The notes beneath the pieces were generated by a model. The model was not told the origin of the DNA, ran no database searches, and was given only the letters and a program-made list of their open reading frames with translations. A program made the position numbers and the translations under genes. Shown in pieces: positions 28,187-37,489 of a stretch of DNA of 64,000 nt. Position 1 is the stretch's first letter. Every line of letters starts with the position of its first letter. Source of the DNA: Planctomycetota bacterium (GTDB lineage Bacteria > Planctomycetota > MHYJ01 > JACQXL01 > JACQZI01); the NCBI GenBank assembly GCA_016207825.1, contig JACQZI010000008.1:78133-142132 (forward strand), written 5' to 3'.

Positions 28187-29848
28187 ATGACATCATATGA
28201 ATATAAGCCGGTCAAAGCCCCGCGCGGAACAAAACTCACCTGTAAATCATGGCAGACCGAAGCGCCCATGCGCATGCTGATGAATAATCTCGACCCCGAT
28301 GTTGCCGAAGACCCGAAAAACCTGGTCGTCTACGGCGGTTCGGGCCGCGCCGCCCGCAGTTGGGAAGCTTTTCACAATATTGTCAGCACCCTTAAGAAGC
28401 TGGAAATGGATGAGACTCTGCTGATTCAATCCGGAAAGCCGGTGGCGGTTTTTCCGACCCATGAATTCGCTCCCAGGGTGATTATTGCCAACAGCCTTCT
28501 TGTGCCTGCCTGGGCGAATTGGGATTATTTCCGTAAACTCGAAGCGATGGGATTAATAATGTATGGGCAGATGACCGCCGGCAGTTGGATTTATATTGGC
28601 ACACAGGGAATCCTTCAGGGAACTTACGAAACCTTTGCCGCGGCCGCACAGAAGCATTTTAAGAGTGATTTAACCGGCAGGCTTGTGGTTTCAGCCGGAT
28701 TAGGCGGAATGGGCGGCGCTCAGCCATTGTCCGTAACCATGAATAACGGTGTTTTTATCGGAGTGGAAGTTGACCGAAGCAGGATTGAGCGCCGCATTAA
28801 AACAGGGTATTGCGATGTCATGCTGGAAAACCTTGACAGCGCTTTGAAGATGGCTGCCGAAGCGCAAAAAGCCAAAAAGCCGCTTTCCATAGGATTGGTC
28901 GGGAATGCCGCCGATATTATTCCAGAACTCGCCCGTCGCAATATCGTTCCGGATATCCTGACAGACCAGACCAGCGCGCATGATACGCTTAACGGGTATG
29001 TTCCGAATAAGATGTCGTTGGAAGAAGCAAAGCGATTAAGGAAATCAAACCCAAAAGAATATGTAAAGCGTTCTGTCGCGGCGATAGTCGAGCATGTCAA
29101 AGGGATGCTGGCATTGCAGAAAAAAGGAAGCGTAACATTTGATTACGGCAATAACCTGCGCCAGGAGGCAAAGATGGGCGGAGTGGAAAACGCCTTTGAT
29201 TATCCCGGATTTGTTCCGGCATATATCAGGGATTTATTCTGCCAGGGAAAAGGCCCTTTCAGGTGGGTGGCGCTTTCCGGTGACCCGAAAGATATTCATA
29301 CCACGGACGAAGTGATCAAGAAAGAATTTAAGGATAACCATGCCCTTGTTCATTGGATAAATATGGCGCAGCAAAAAGTCAAGTTCCAGGGGTTGCCTGC
29401 CCGCATATGCTGGCTTGGGCAGGGTGACCGGGCCAAATTCGGCGCCGTTATTAACAAGCTGGTTGCCAGCGGTAAAATATCCGCCCCGATAGCCATCGGA
29501 CGCGACCATCTTGATACCGGTTCGGTTGCTTCGCCTAACCGCGAGACCGAAAGCATGAAAGATGGTAGCGATGCCATTGCCGATTGGCCGGTATTAAACG
29601 CGCTTCTTAACGCCTCAGGCGGGGCGACTTGGGTTTCCGTCCATCACGGCGGGGGAGTGGGCATCGGTTATTCTATCCATGCCGGCATGGTCATTGTAGC
29701 AGACGGGACTAAGCTGGCTGAAAAGAAACTATCATTGGTTTTGAACAACGACCCGGGAATCGGGGTTGCCCGCCATGCTGATGCCGGATATGAAATTGCA
29801 ATTAATACCGCCAGGAAACACAAAATAAAACTCCCTTCGATAAAATAG
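28187..29848 (+). CDS. hutU: Urocanate hydratase
   Basis: The protein has 553 residues, the normal length. It adds water to urocanate using tightly bound NAD+, the second step of histidine degradation. The NAD-binding segment [28 protein letters not shown], the [15 protein letters not shown] segment and [17 protein letters not shown] are all conserved. The ATG has AAGGAG at a good distance. No hutH, hutI or hutG gene lies in the window, so either the pathway is dispersed or the enzyme acts alone on imported urocanate. The leader is strongly structured. Confidence 0.97.
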   Translation: MTSYEYKPVKAPRGTKLTCKSWQTEAPMRMLMNNLDPDVAEDPKNLVVYGGSGRAARSWEAFHNIVSTLKKLEMDETLLIQSGKPVAVFPTHEFAPRVIIANSLLVPAWANWDYFRKLEAMGLIMYGQMTAGSWIYIGTQGILQGTYETFAAAAQKHFKSDLTGRLVVSAGLGGMGGAQPLSVTMNNGVFIGVEVDRSRIERRIKTGYCDVMLENLDSALKMAAEAQKAKKPLSIGLVGNAADIIPELARRNIVPDILTDQTSAHDTLNGYVPNKMSLEEAKRLRKSNPKEYVKRSVAAIVEHVKGMLALQKKGSVTFDYGNNLRQEAKMGGVENAFDYPGFVPAYIRDLFCQGKGPFRWVALSGDPKDIHTTDEVIKKEFKDNHALVHWINMAQQKVKFQGLPARICWLGQGDRAKFGAVINKLVASGKISAPIAIGRDHLDTGSVASPNRETESMKDGSDAIADWPVLNALLNASGGATWVSVHHGGGVGIGYSIHAGMVIVADGTKLAEKKLSLVLNNDPGIGVARHADAGYEIAINTARKHKIKLPSIK

Positions 29849-29939
29849 GAAGTGGGGTAAAGCAGCTTCGATATTTTGTCTAGAAGGGTGCAATCTCTGT
29901 GCGTTAATCCAAGTAAATATTTCAGTTGAAACATTCATC

Positions 29940-29968
29940 TTGACAACAATCCCATTTTAAATTACAAA
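29940..29968 (+). promoter_or_regulatory. Candidate promoter of the first sigma-54 activator gene
   Basis: A perfect TTGACA (29940-29945), 17-bp spacer and TACAAA (29963-29968) stand 10 bases before the GTG start at 29979. The arrangement mirrors that before the paralogous activator (52948-52976). Confidence 0.45.
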
Positions 29969-29978
29969 TGAGGGTATT

Positions 29979-31949
29979 GTGAAACGCAAGAAGTTATCTG
30001 AATATCTCACCCAAATCAAAGTAGCTTTGGGTAAAAAAGATGATTTTAAAGTAAAACGATATGGTGAGATTGCCCTAAAAAAAATATCCGGCCTTTCTTT
30101 TTCCCCTGTTGAGGAATATGAGTTTTATGATGTTTTGGGGTCTGTTTACTATAATCTGTCTGAATTTTCCAAGTCACTGGATATGTTTTACAAGGCGCAT
30201 TTAGCGGCACTGAAGCATCGTTTTAAACCGGCTGAAATCTGTTATCCTTTACTTAGGATGGCCCATAATTTCCTGGTTATCGGAAACATCAAAGAGGCTT
30301 TTGAGCAATTCCAAAAGGCGGAAAAATATTATCAAAAATATGGTGATGGTGTTTTCCCTATGACCAGAGTGAGATATTTTACCGTTCTTCTTGGGTTGGG
30401 ATATTGCTATTTGCATAAGGGAGAGCTTGAAAAAGCGAATGAAATAGTGGATACAAAAATTCCGGAAATTTTACAATCTTTAGACTACAAATTCGCGCCA
30501 ATGGATTATAACCACCTTAAAGGCGAGTATTTAATGGCTGTAAAAGAATATCATAAAGCCAAAGATGCGTTTAATGAATGCGTTAAAGTCGGCGACCAAT
30601 TTAATTTTCCACGCGGGTCTCTTGAAGCTAAAACCCACCTCGCCGCAATTGAAGTAATGGAAAATAATATCGATTCGGCATCCCGCATTCTGCAGAGGAT
30701 TATTAATGAGTCGAAACGTTTGAAATTAAATGATCTTGTTTGTGAAGCATCACTTATGCTCAGTAAGATTTACTTTATTAAAAATATCCCTGAAAAAGCC
30801 ATGTTGGTGGAAAAAAGAATCAAGCCGGTTTTAGCCAAGCTTGATATGATTTGGCTTTACGAAAAAACAAGAGAATTTGATAGGCTGTATCGCCAGTTAG
30901 ATATTAAAAATGATAAAAATTATTCTATGGCAAAAACCCCGGAAGTTCTGATTGATGTCTTAAAACAGCGCCAGGGTTTATTGCCATATCGAAAGGTTGT
31001 TATAGGGAATTCGGTGGTTATGCAGGATGTTTATAATTTAATAGAAAAGATTGCGCCGACAGATTTACCGGTTTTGATACAGGGTGAAACAGGGACAGGT
31101 AAAGAGCTTGTGGCTAATATTATTCATCAGAACAGCTTGCGCGCGAATGCGCATTGCCTGGCTTTTAACAGTGGGGCTTTACCGGAAACCTTGATAGAAA
31201 GCCACCTTTTTGGTTATACTAAAGGTGCTTTTACCGGAGCTGCCGGTGATAGCAAAGGATATATAGAACTCGCCTCAGGCGGAACGCTTTTTGTGGATGA
31301 GATTGCTAATATGCCGCCATCCATGCAGCAGAAACTATTGCGCATCTTGGAGGAAAAACTTTTGTGGCAGCTAGGAGCACAGAAGCCGATTCAGATAAAT
31401 ACACGTTTTATCTTTGCCAGCAATCAGAATATTGAACAAATGGTCCGGCAAAAACTATTCCGGGAAGATTTGTTTTATAGAATAAATACTATAGTTATTA
31501 ATCTTCCGCATTTACGCAACCGCAAGGAGGATATTCCTATTCTGGTCCAACACTTTCTCTCGAAACATTCTTCTGCTAAAATCAGTAACCTGCCTGTAAT
31601 TTCCCCTTCGGCAATGCAACTTTTGATTGCCTATCCCTGGCCAGGTAATGTTCGTGAATTGGAAAATGAAATAAAGAGGATATATGTTTTATATCCGGGG
31701 AATGGGGAAATCAATGAGTCTATGCTTTCCGAACCCATACGTCGTTACAAAAATGGTATTGGGTCATCTAATGCGAAAACCCTCAAGGAGTTGACAGAAT
31801 TATACCAGAAGAATATCATTACCGAGGCTTTACAAAGTTTTGGAGGCAGTGTCAGCCAGGCAGCGCGGGCTCTTGGATATGATAGGGTTAATCTTTACCG
31901 GAAGATGAAGCAATTAAAAATGATTTCATCTAAAATGTTACCAAAATGA
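29979..31949 (+). CDS. Sigma-54-dependent activator with TPR sensor (TPR-AAA+-Fis)
   Basis: The protein has 656 residues. Residues 1-330 are TPR-like helical repeats, with no receiver, GAF or PAS domain. The AAA+ domain has Walker A GETGTGK near 369, the sigma-54 contact loop GAFTGA at 416-421 and Walker B GGTLFVDE near 434. A Fis-type helix-turn-helix (about 625-650, LGYDRVNLYRKMKQ) ends the protein. It should remodel sigma-54 polymerase at the promoter 130 bp downstream and bind the dyad at 31956-31974. The start is GTG, because the nearby ATG at 29968 runs into a stop after three codons. It is about 50 percent similar along its length to the activator at 52987. Confidence 0.93.
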   Translation: MKRKKLSEYLTQIKVALGKKDDFKVKRYGEIALKKISGLSFSPVEEYEFYDVLGSVYYNLSEFSKSLDMFYKAHLAALKHRFKPAEICYPLLRMAHNFLVIGNIKEAFEQFQKAEKYYQKYGDGVFPMTRVRYFTVLLGLGYCYLHKGELEKANEIVDTKIPEILQSLDYKFAPMDYNHLKGEYLMAVKEYHKAKDAFNECVKVGDQFNFPRGSLEAKTHLAAIEVMENNIDSASRILQRIINESKRLKLNDLVCEASLMLSKIYFIKNIPEKAMLVEKRIKPVLAKLDMIWLYEKTREFDRLYRQLDIKNDKNYSMAKTPEVLIDVLKQRQGLLPYRKVVIGNSVVMQDVYNLIEKIAPTDLPVLIQGETGTGKELVANIIHQNSLRANAHCLAFNSGALPETLIESHLFGYTKGAFTGAAGDSKGYIELASGGTLFVDEIANMPPSMQQKLLRILEEKLLWQLGAQKPIQINTRFIFASNQNIEQMVRQKLFREDLFYRINTIVINLPHLRNRKEDIPILVQHFLSKHSSAKISNLPVISPSAMQLLIAYPWPGNVRELENEIKRIYVLYPGNGEINESMLSEPIRRYKNGIGSSNAKTLKELTELYQKNIITEALQSFGGSVSQAARALGYDRVNLYRKMKQLKMISSKMLPK

Positions 31950-31955
31950 AACAAC

Positions 31956-31974
31956 TATAGTCGTTTTGACTACA
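31956..31974. promoter_or_regulatory. Candidate activator binding dyad (first module)
   Basis: TnTAGTC-N5-GACTAnA forms an imperfect inverted repeat centred 114 bp upstream of the -24 GG of the sigma-54 promoter. A related dyad with TGTAG/CTACA arms stands 117 bp upstream of the second sigma-54 promoter. Confidence 0.55.
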
Positions 31975-32077
31975 GACTGCATATAAGTTGCATTTACCTT
32001 TATACCCCCTCGCATTCTAACGCCTTGTTTTTCAACACGTTATAATATCGTATTCAATGCTTGGTTTTGGCTTATAT

Positions 32078-32093
32078 TGGCACGAAATTTGCT
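32078..32093 (+). promoter_or_regulatory. Sigma-54 promoter, exact consensus (first module)
   Basis: TGGCAC-GAAAT-TTGCT matches the -24/-12 consensus TGGCAC-N5-TTGCW at every position, with the GG and GC separated by ten bases. The predicted transcript start is near 32104, 40 bp before the small protein gene. Confidence 0.9.
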
Positions 32094-32143
32094 ATAATGA
32101 TTATATATTATGTAAATGGAAATTTATGTAAATAAGGAGATTT

Positions 32144-32401
32144 ATGAGTAAAAGTGTTGCAGGGACTCTTAATGTAGAAACCAAGAACCCCGTTTGCCCC
32201 CCGTTAACAACTGGGGATATTGTCACTCTTCGAGGTAAGCCAATGGTTAAAATAATAAAACCCGGTAACAAGAACGCTGGGAGAGAATTACGCCTGACAC
32301 AAAAGGAAGAATGGGTTTATTTGTCCATCCAGGATAATTCCAACGAACATTACTTCTTTGATGGGGAGCATCTTGTCGGTTGGAAGAAAACTAAAAGATG
32401 A
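32144..32401 (+). CDS. Small first-gene protein of a sigma-54 module, family not recognised
   Basis: The protein has 85 residues, no signal peptide and no membrane segment. It is clearly homologous to the 90-residue product at 50652. Shared words are CPPLT, DI.T..GKP, KIIKP/KVIKP, EWVY/EWIY, EHYFF and V.WKKT. The pattern of short hydrophobic strands suggests a small beta-barrel (SH3-like). This is inference. It is the first gene after a sigma-54 promoter in both modules, so it may be a regulator, chaperone or dosage-critical adaptor for the exported proteins behind it. AAGGAG precedes the ATG. Confidence 0.85.
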   Translation: MSKSVAGTLNVETKNPVCPPLTTGDIVTLRGKPMVKIIKPGNKNAGRELRLTQKEEWVYLSIQDNSNEHYFFDGEHLVGWKKTKR

Positions 32402-32423
32402 ACTTTTAAAAGGAGGAAAATAT

Positions 32424-34439
32424 ATGGGGGAAAGCATTTGTTTTATTGATCGTCGTAAATTGATTAAATCCTTTAAAATTTTTAGTGTCAACCTTGCCAT
32501 TCTTTTAATAGTGTACTCTTTATCTTTTGCAGATAACTGGTCAGAGACTACCTTTACAGAAGGCGTTTTTACCTCAACCATGGCGGCTAATGATAATAAT
32601 AACCTTACGCTATACTCAAGCGGTATTCGAAAAGTTAATACGGGAAGGACAGGCGACGCTGACATTATGCTGAATTCCGGCGGAACCAGGCATTTAACAC
32701 GCGATTCTAACAATGTCCTTCATATTGTCTGGGAAACGGGCGGTTATGTTTATTATTCTTCCTCAAGTAATGAAGGCACGACCTGGGCGGCGGCGACCAC
32801 CGTTTGGAATACCAATACTAATATTATATGTTCTGATATTATTGTGGACGGTAATAATAATATCCATTGTGTTTTTGCATATAATGCCAGTGATGATAAC
32901 AGGATGTATCACAGGAGAAAAACTGCCGCAGGCGCATGGGATGCGACCCGTACAGTAAATGCCGGGCATGCTTCTTCGGACGAGGCAATATATATGCCCC
33001 AGTCTGTTGTAGATTCCGCGAATACGCTTTATATAATTTATGACCGCGCCCACTATAGAGGTTACGGGATGAAATCGTTTGATGGCGCTAACTGGAGCGC
33101 CGTAACGGCAATATATGACCAGGGTAGTAATGATGCTTATTACCAGGCGGCTCAAGCAATAGGCACCAATTTGTATCATATCTCCCGTATGTCTAGCGAT
33201 CAATATTATTATTTTATCAGGCGGACCGGCGGCGCTTGGGTTACTCCTCATGTGGCAATAACTAATTTTAAGGCGCTCTATCCTTCTATGATTGTGGATA
33301 AAGACGATAATATCTGGGTTTTTCTGAATGATATTACATCCAGTCCATATCCTTTAAAAGCCCGAAAATATACGGTATCTACCAATACATGGGATGCTGC
33401 CTGGACAACCATAGATTCCGGGGCGTCTTCTTGCGCCTATCCTTCGGCTACGGTGAATTCAGCGGGTGATATCTATGTTTTTTATAATATAGGAGCTAAT
33501 ATATATTATAAAGTGAGGAATTATTCCACAGGCGTTTGGGGAGCAAGGACTCAGTTGACAGACAGTGCTACAGACGGTGCTTGTTACTTTCCAAATGTAA
33601 AATACCAGCGATATAACCATCATCTGCCGGACAAAATTGAATTAACATGCCGTCAAGGGGCAGGAGCTCCTTATAACATATATTATATAGCTATTGACAA
33701 TTCTTATGTCGCTACAGGCACCTATATTTCATCGGCGATTACTGCCGCGGATGTTTCTTACTGGGGATTTTTGAATTATACCATTGTCTCTCCTGCCAAT
33801 ACGGCTTTAACCGTAGATGTATTAAATTCATCTGATAATTCGTTGTTGGTGGCGAGTGTTCCTTCCGGCACTAATTTACAAGAGGCATATCCCGCGACAT
33901 TTAACGGAATTAGCGGTATAAAACTCAGGGCGAATTTATCAACATCTGACCAAGAGTGCACGCCGACCTTATCAGATTGGAGGATAGATTATTACTCCGG
34001 GACAGTGGTTACCACTACCAACTGGGTGGATTTAATTAACGGCGCTCCCATACGGATGGGGCAATCGGTTGCCATGGTGAAATTCGATATGAAAACCGTT
34101 TCCGGAGCGTCTTACTGGAAAAAGATAAGGATAGATAAAGGGTTAAAAACATATACCAATATTGCCTGCCCTGATAGCAAAATAGAAATTCAAATATGGT
34201 GTGAAAATAACGGTAACGGTTTTTGGGATATCGGCGATATGTTTATTGCAAAGGATTCATTCGGAAGCGGTGTTGCCTGGATTAATACGAAACGATGGCT
34301 GGTGACGACTACTTCCAAGACTTACTATATTGTTTACAAGCTGTCAAGCGATATCGGCGGGGGACAAAGGGCTGGAGTAAAAATATTAGATAGCAGTTAT
34401 CTTGAATTTGAGAATGCGACATGCGTAGGCGTTCCTTAA
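32424..34439 (+). CDS. Exported propeller-like protein with conserved C-terminal domain (first module)
   Basis: The start at 32424 is chosen because AGGAGG stands eight bases before it. This gives 671 residues and a signal peptide ending near SLSFA. An upstream in-frame ATG at 32358 lies inside the previous gene and has no such site. Residues about 60-420 hold repeats with a VVDSAN-type ..D..N.(I/L)(H/Y).V pattern, probably propeller blades. Residues 430-520 form a beta domain, and 528-671 are a C-terminal domain shared with the products at 34510 and 50994, ending QRAGVKILDSSYLEFENATCVGVP-like. I infer surface or extracellular location. The function is unknown. Confidence 0.85.
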   Translation: MGESICFIDRRKLIKSFKIFSVNLAILLIVYSLSFADNWSETTFTEGVFTSTMAANDNNNLTLYSSGIRKVNTGRTGDADIMLNSGGTRHLTRDSNNVLHIVWETGGYVYYSSSSNEGTTWAAATTVWNTNTNIICSDIIVDGNNNIHCVFAYNASDDNRMYHRRKTAAGAWDATRTVNAGHASSDEAIYMPQSVVDSANTLYIIYDRAHYRGYGMKSFDGANWSAVTAIYDQGSNDAYYQAAQAIGTNLYHISRMSSDQYYYFIRRTGGAWVTPHVAITNFKALYPSMIVDKDDNIWVFLNDITSSPYPLKARKYTVSTNTWDAAWTTIDSGASSCAYPSATVNSAGDIYVFYNIGANIYYKVRNYSTGVWGARTQLTDSATDGACYFPNVKYQRYNHHLPDKIELTCRQGAGAPYNIYYIAIDNSYVATGTYISSAITAADVSYWGFLNYTIVSPANTALTVDVLNSSDNSLLVASVPSGTNLQEAYPATFNGISGIKLRANLSTSDQECTPTLSDWRIDYYSGTVVTTTNWVDLINGAPIRMGQSVAMVKFDMKTVSGASYWKKIRIDKGLKTYTNIACPDSKIEIQIWCENNGNGFWDIGDMFIAKDSFGSGVAWINTKRWLVTTTSKTYYIVYKLSSDIGGGQRAGVKILDSSYLEFENATCVGVP

Positions 34440-34461
34440 TATGAAAAATAATCGCCGGAAT

Positions 34462-34479
34462 CCCGACCGAAGCGTCGGG
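34462..34479. repeat. CCCGAC-N6-GTCGGG palindrome at the 5' edge of the glycine-rich protein gene
   Basis: A perfect 6-bp stem with a 6-base loop lies between the previous stop codon and the favoured start at 34510. It belongs to the dispersed family also seen at 9597, 27723 and 43521. Confidence 0.65.
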
Positions 34480-34509
34480 TTATCGGTGTGCCATAAATCA
34501 AGGAGCTTT

Positions 34510-36858
34510 ATGAGAAACTGGAATTTAATAATTGTGAAGCGAAGCGCCCCCTACGGCCGAAGGTCCCTATTATCTGGTGCCCTGTTCGGCCGAGCGCTCA
34601 CGACGAAGACCGTAATGAAATGGAGCGGGGGAGTCCCGATTCTCATCGGGGGGATTTGTTTGGTAATTGTGTTTTGGTCATTGAAATTTGCGCCGCCTCT
34701 GGCGGCGGATTCCTGGTCACAGACGACCTTTACCGATGGAACATTTTCCGATACGGTGACATCTACCGGAGCGGCTGACGTTAAGTTGAAAAATGATATG
34801 GATATCAGCACCATCGGCAATGGTTCTGATGGTGCAATAACGATAGCCGCTTCCAAAAATATTAATACAGATATTATTGCCTCTGAACGGACGGCCGCCG
34901 ATGGCGTTAACTGGCAAATTTCAAATGATGTTGCTTCAGGGCAGGCTACGATTTCATCAGGAGTTGCAAGACCGAACGGATTTGCCATCGGAGATGAAAT
35001 CATGATAATTAATCTTAAAGGCACATCGGGCAATTATGCCGGTGTGGGATTATATGAGTTTAAAAGAATTACCGCGCTTCCTGATGGCACTTCTATTACG
35101 GTCAATTCTAATCTGACTAATTCCTATGACGGAACTACCCAGAAGATAATGGTCCAGCGCGTGCCGAATTATACTGATGTAACTATTAATGGCGGTATTT
35201 CGCTTACCTGCAGTTCCTGGAATGGAATAACCGGAGGGGTTGTTGCATTTAGGTCTAATGGCATAGTCAGTATCAATGCTACCGGTTATATTGACGCGTC
35301 AGGAAAAGGATTTAGGGGCGGCACAGGGGTGGCATATAATGTAAACGCCCCGGCCGGGGAAACACATTTTGGGGGATTGTATAATTCAGGTGGGGTTCAT
35401 GGCGCTAACGCTGTGGCTACTGCGAATCCGGGAGGCGGAGGAGGTGGCGGCGGTGCTTCAAGTTTTACGGGTGCGTCAGGAACTTCCGGGTCTGCAGGGG
35501 GTGGCGGTGGTGGAGCATATTATATGGGTTGGTTTCCCAATGGCGGTGGTGGCGGTGGTGGTGGATATGGTTCTATCGGCGTAAACGGCGCAGGGTTTAC
35601 TATGGGAGCTTCGGCCTCAGGGGTTACTGGTGGAACTGGAGGTAATGGAGGTAGCGGTGCTTCGTATGCTTATGCAGGCGGTGGAGGCGGAGGCGGAACA
35701 TATGGGGATTCTCAAACATTAAATAGCCATGCGTATTTAGGCGCAGGCGGCGGCGCAGGAGGAGGAGCTTTTAGTTGGGCTTCTGATGGCGGTCCCGGTG
35801 GTAATGGAGGAACCGGCGGCGGTATTGTTTTTATCGGAGCTAACCAGATTATTTGCGGTAATATTCTGGCAGACGGCGTCCCAGGAAGCGCAGGGTTAAA
35901 GGTTGACCGTGCGGCTCGTGGTGGTGGCGGTGGCGGAGCCGGCGGCTCAATAATAATCATGGCGTATGACATACAAAATAATAATTTAATCAGGGCGAAT
36001 GGTGGAGCAGGCGGAACTTCATCTACTTATGCAGGCGGCGCAGGCGGCGGCGGAAGGACCTATGCCATATATAATTATTTGAACGGTAACGCACCGACTC
36101 CAAATTATGCGGTTGGGGCATATTGCGTTGCTCCCGGCACATATATTTCACCCCCAATTACGAGCACCGTTTTCTATTGGGGCGTCTTGACCTATGCTAA
36201 GACCACTCCGGTTGGCACTAATTTGACCGTGGATATATTAAACGCCTCGGATAATTCACTCTTGGTTGCCAATGTTTTATCAGGGACTGCTTTGTGGGAT
36301 ACCTACCCCTCTACTTTTAACGGTATGACAAGCATTAAATTGAGATGTAATTTTTCTCCTTCAGGTGATGGGCAAACACCGACCCTCTCCGATTGGGGAA
36401 TACATTATACAGGCGGTAATACAACGGTTACCACGTCTAACTGGGCGGATTTGTTGAATGGCAATCCTGTTAAAATGGGACAATTAATTGCATACGTCAA
36501 ATTTGATATGCAATCGGCAGGCGGAGCCGCTATCTGGAAACGTTTCCGCGTTGATAAAGGGGTGAAAACATACGGCAACATTGCCTGCCCGGATAATAAA
36601 ATAGAGGTGCAAGTCTGGTGCGAAAATACGGGTAACGGTTTATGGGATGCAGGTGATACATTTATCGCCAAAGGAAATTTCACCAATGGCGCCTGCTGGC
36701 TTAACATGAAGCGCTGGAAAGTAACGATGGCTTCCAGGACATATTATATTGTCTATGAGCTGTCAAATGACATTGGCGGTGGCCAGAGGGCGGGAGTAAA
36801 AATATTAGATAGTAGTTATCTTGAATTTGAAAATGCTTCGTGTGTAGGGGTTCCTTAA
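34510..36858 (+). CDS. Exported glycine-rich protein with the shared C-terminal domain (first module)
   Basis: An ATG at 34441 also opens the frame, but AGGAG stands four bases before 34510, so this start is preferred (782 residues). The membrane-crossing signal is pushed to about residues 42-66 by GC-palindrome codons (34635-34650), making an unusually long n-region. Residues about 290-520 are extremely glycine-rich, with runs of six to eight Gly and alternating Ala, Ser and Tyr, reminiscent of PGRS or elastic surface proteins. A beta domain (about 545-635) and the shared C-terminal domain (638-782) follow. It is probably translated from the same message as the previous gene, whose stop is 70 bp upstream. 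Confidence 0.85.
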   Translation: MRNWNLIIVKRSAPYGRRSLLSGALFGRALTTKTVMKWSGGVPILIGGICLVIVFWSLKFAPPLAADSWSQTTFTDGTFSDTVTSTGAADVKLKNDMDISTIGNGSDGAITIAASKNINTDIIASERTAADGVNWQISNDVASGQATISSGVARPNGFAIGDEIMIINLKGTSGNYAGVGLYEFKRITALPDGTSITVNSNLTNSYDGTTQKIMVQRVPNYTDVTINGGISLTCSSWNGITGGVVAFRSNGIVSINATGYIDASGKGFRGGTGVAYNVNAPAGETHFGGLYNSGGVHGANAVATANPGGGGGGGGASSFTGASGTSGSAGGGGGGAYYMGWFPNGGGGGGGGYGSIGVNGAGFTMGASASGVTGGTGGNGGSGASYAYAGGGGGGGTYGDSQTLNSHAYLGAGGGAGGGAFSWASDGGPGGNGGTGGGIVFIGANQIICGNILADGVPGSAGLKVDRAARGGGGGGAGGSIIIMAYDIQNNNLIRANGGAGGTSSTYAGGAGGGGRTYAIYNYLNGNAPTPNYAVGAYCVAPGTYISPPITSTVFYWGVLTYAKTTPVGTNLTVDILNASDNSLLVANVLSGTALWDTYPSTFNGMTSIKLRCNFSPSGDGQTPTLSDWGIHYTGGNTTVTTSNWADLLNGNPVKMGQLIAYVKFDMQSAGGAAIWKRFRVDKGVKTYGNIACPDNKIEVQVWCENTGNGLWDAGDTFIAKGNFTNGACWLNMKRWKVTMASRTYYIVYELSNDIGGGQRAGVKILDSSYLEFENASCVGVP
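34635..34650. repeat. CCCGAT-N4-ATCGGG palindrome inside signal-sequence codons
   Basis: A perfect 6-bp stem encodes VPILIGG within the hydrophobic core of the export signal. Together with the palindrome in the 10638 gene, this suggests that such elements are tolerated in signal peptides. Confidence 0.6.
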
Positions 36859-36885
36859 GACGAATTGTATCCCGAAAATATTTTA

Positions 36886-36899
36886 GGGCATATTCGCCC
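36886..36899 (+). terminator. Weak hairpin after the glycine-rich protein gene
   Basis: GGGC-ATATTC-GCCC is followed after GGTA by TTTTT. The stem is short, so termination may be partial and the following genes may be read through. Confidence 0.3.
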
Positions 36900-36928
36900 G
36901 GTATTTTTATGGTGAAAAAGAGAAATTT

Positions 36929-37477
36929 ATGATGAAAGTGAAAAAATGTATTATCATATGGTTAATTCTGGTAATAAGCACTATTACTATCTGCGCCGAA
37001 GGCAAAGGCTGTTGGGGGCAGGAGCTTAGCGAAAGGGTGGACACAGTAAGCGGAAGCAGTGGCGCAGGCGGCGGGAGCAGTGGAGGTGGCGGAGGAGGAA
37101 GCGGTTCAAGCGGAGGAGGTAATCCTGTTGTCCTGGTGCTTCCGGATAAACCGATGAATCCTCAACCGTTAAACGGTGCCTTGGGAATAAGCCGTCAGCT
37201 TGCCGCGACAAACGGCGCTTTGATATGCGAAGTTGCCGCTGACCCTTCTATAGAATATACGGTATATTTCGGAACTGATTATCCTTTGACCGAAAGTAAC
37301 TTTCTGACATGGGCCTACGACGACAATGATGGCGCAACAGACGGTATTTTAACGATTGATTTATCCGGATTATTGTTAAATATATTAGATCCCCAAACCA
37401 CATATTATTGGCGTGTTGATGCGGCCGGTTATGATGGAACTACCATCGGAGATACCTGGTGGTTTGTTACCCAGTAA
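36929..37477 (+). CDS. Short exported Ser/Gly-linker protein
   Basis: The protein has 182 residues: a signal peptide (about 1-24), the segment GCWGQELSERVDTVSGSSG, a Ser/Gly linker to about 65, then a beta domain with EYTVYFGTDYPL and TYYWRVDAAGYDG. It ends DTWWFVTQ. The Y..(Y/W)RV pattern resembles fibronectin-like modules that compare attribute pairs. Signal, linker and the last eight residues match the next gene almost exactly. It is the fourth gene of the first sigma-54 module, 70 bp after the glycine-rich protein. Confidence 0.8.
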   Translation: MMKVKKCIIIWLILVISTITICAEGKGCWGQELSERVDTVSGSSGAGGGSSGGGGGGSGSSGGGNPVVLVLPDKPMNPQPLNGALGISRQLAATNGALICEVAADPSIEYTVYFGTDYPLTESNFLTWAYDDNDGATDGILTIDLSGLLLNILDPQTTYYWRVDAAGYDGTTIGDTWWFVTQ

Positions 37478-37489
37478 CCATCGATTTTT

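Noticed and set aside
29234-29938. Minus-strand frames under and after hutU
   Set aside because: They are antisense to a clear urocanate hydratase and have no own signals.
35712-35972. Minus-strand proline-rich frame
   Set aside because: It is the antisense image of the poly-glycine coding region (GGC/GGT read as GCC/ACC) and not a gene.
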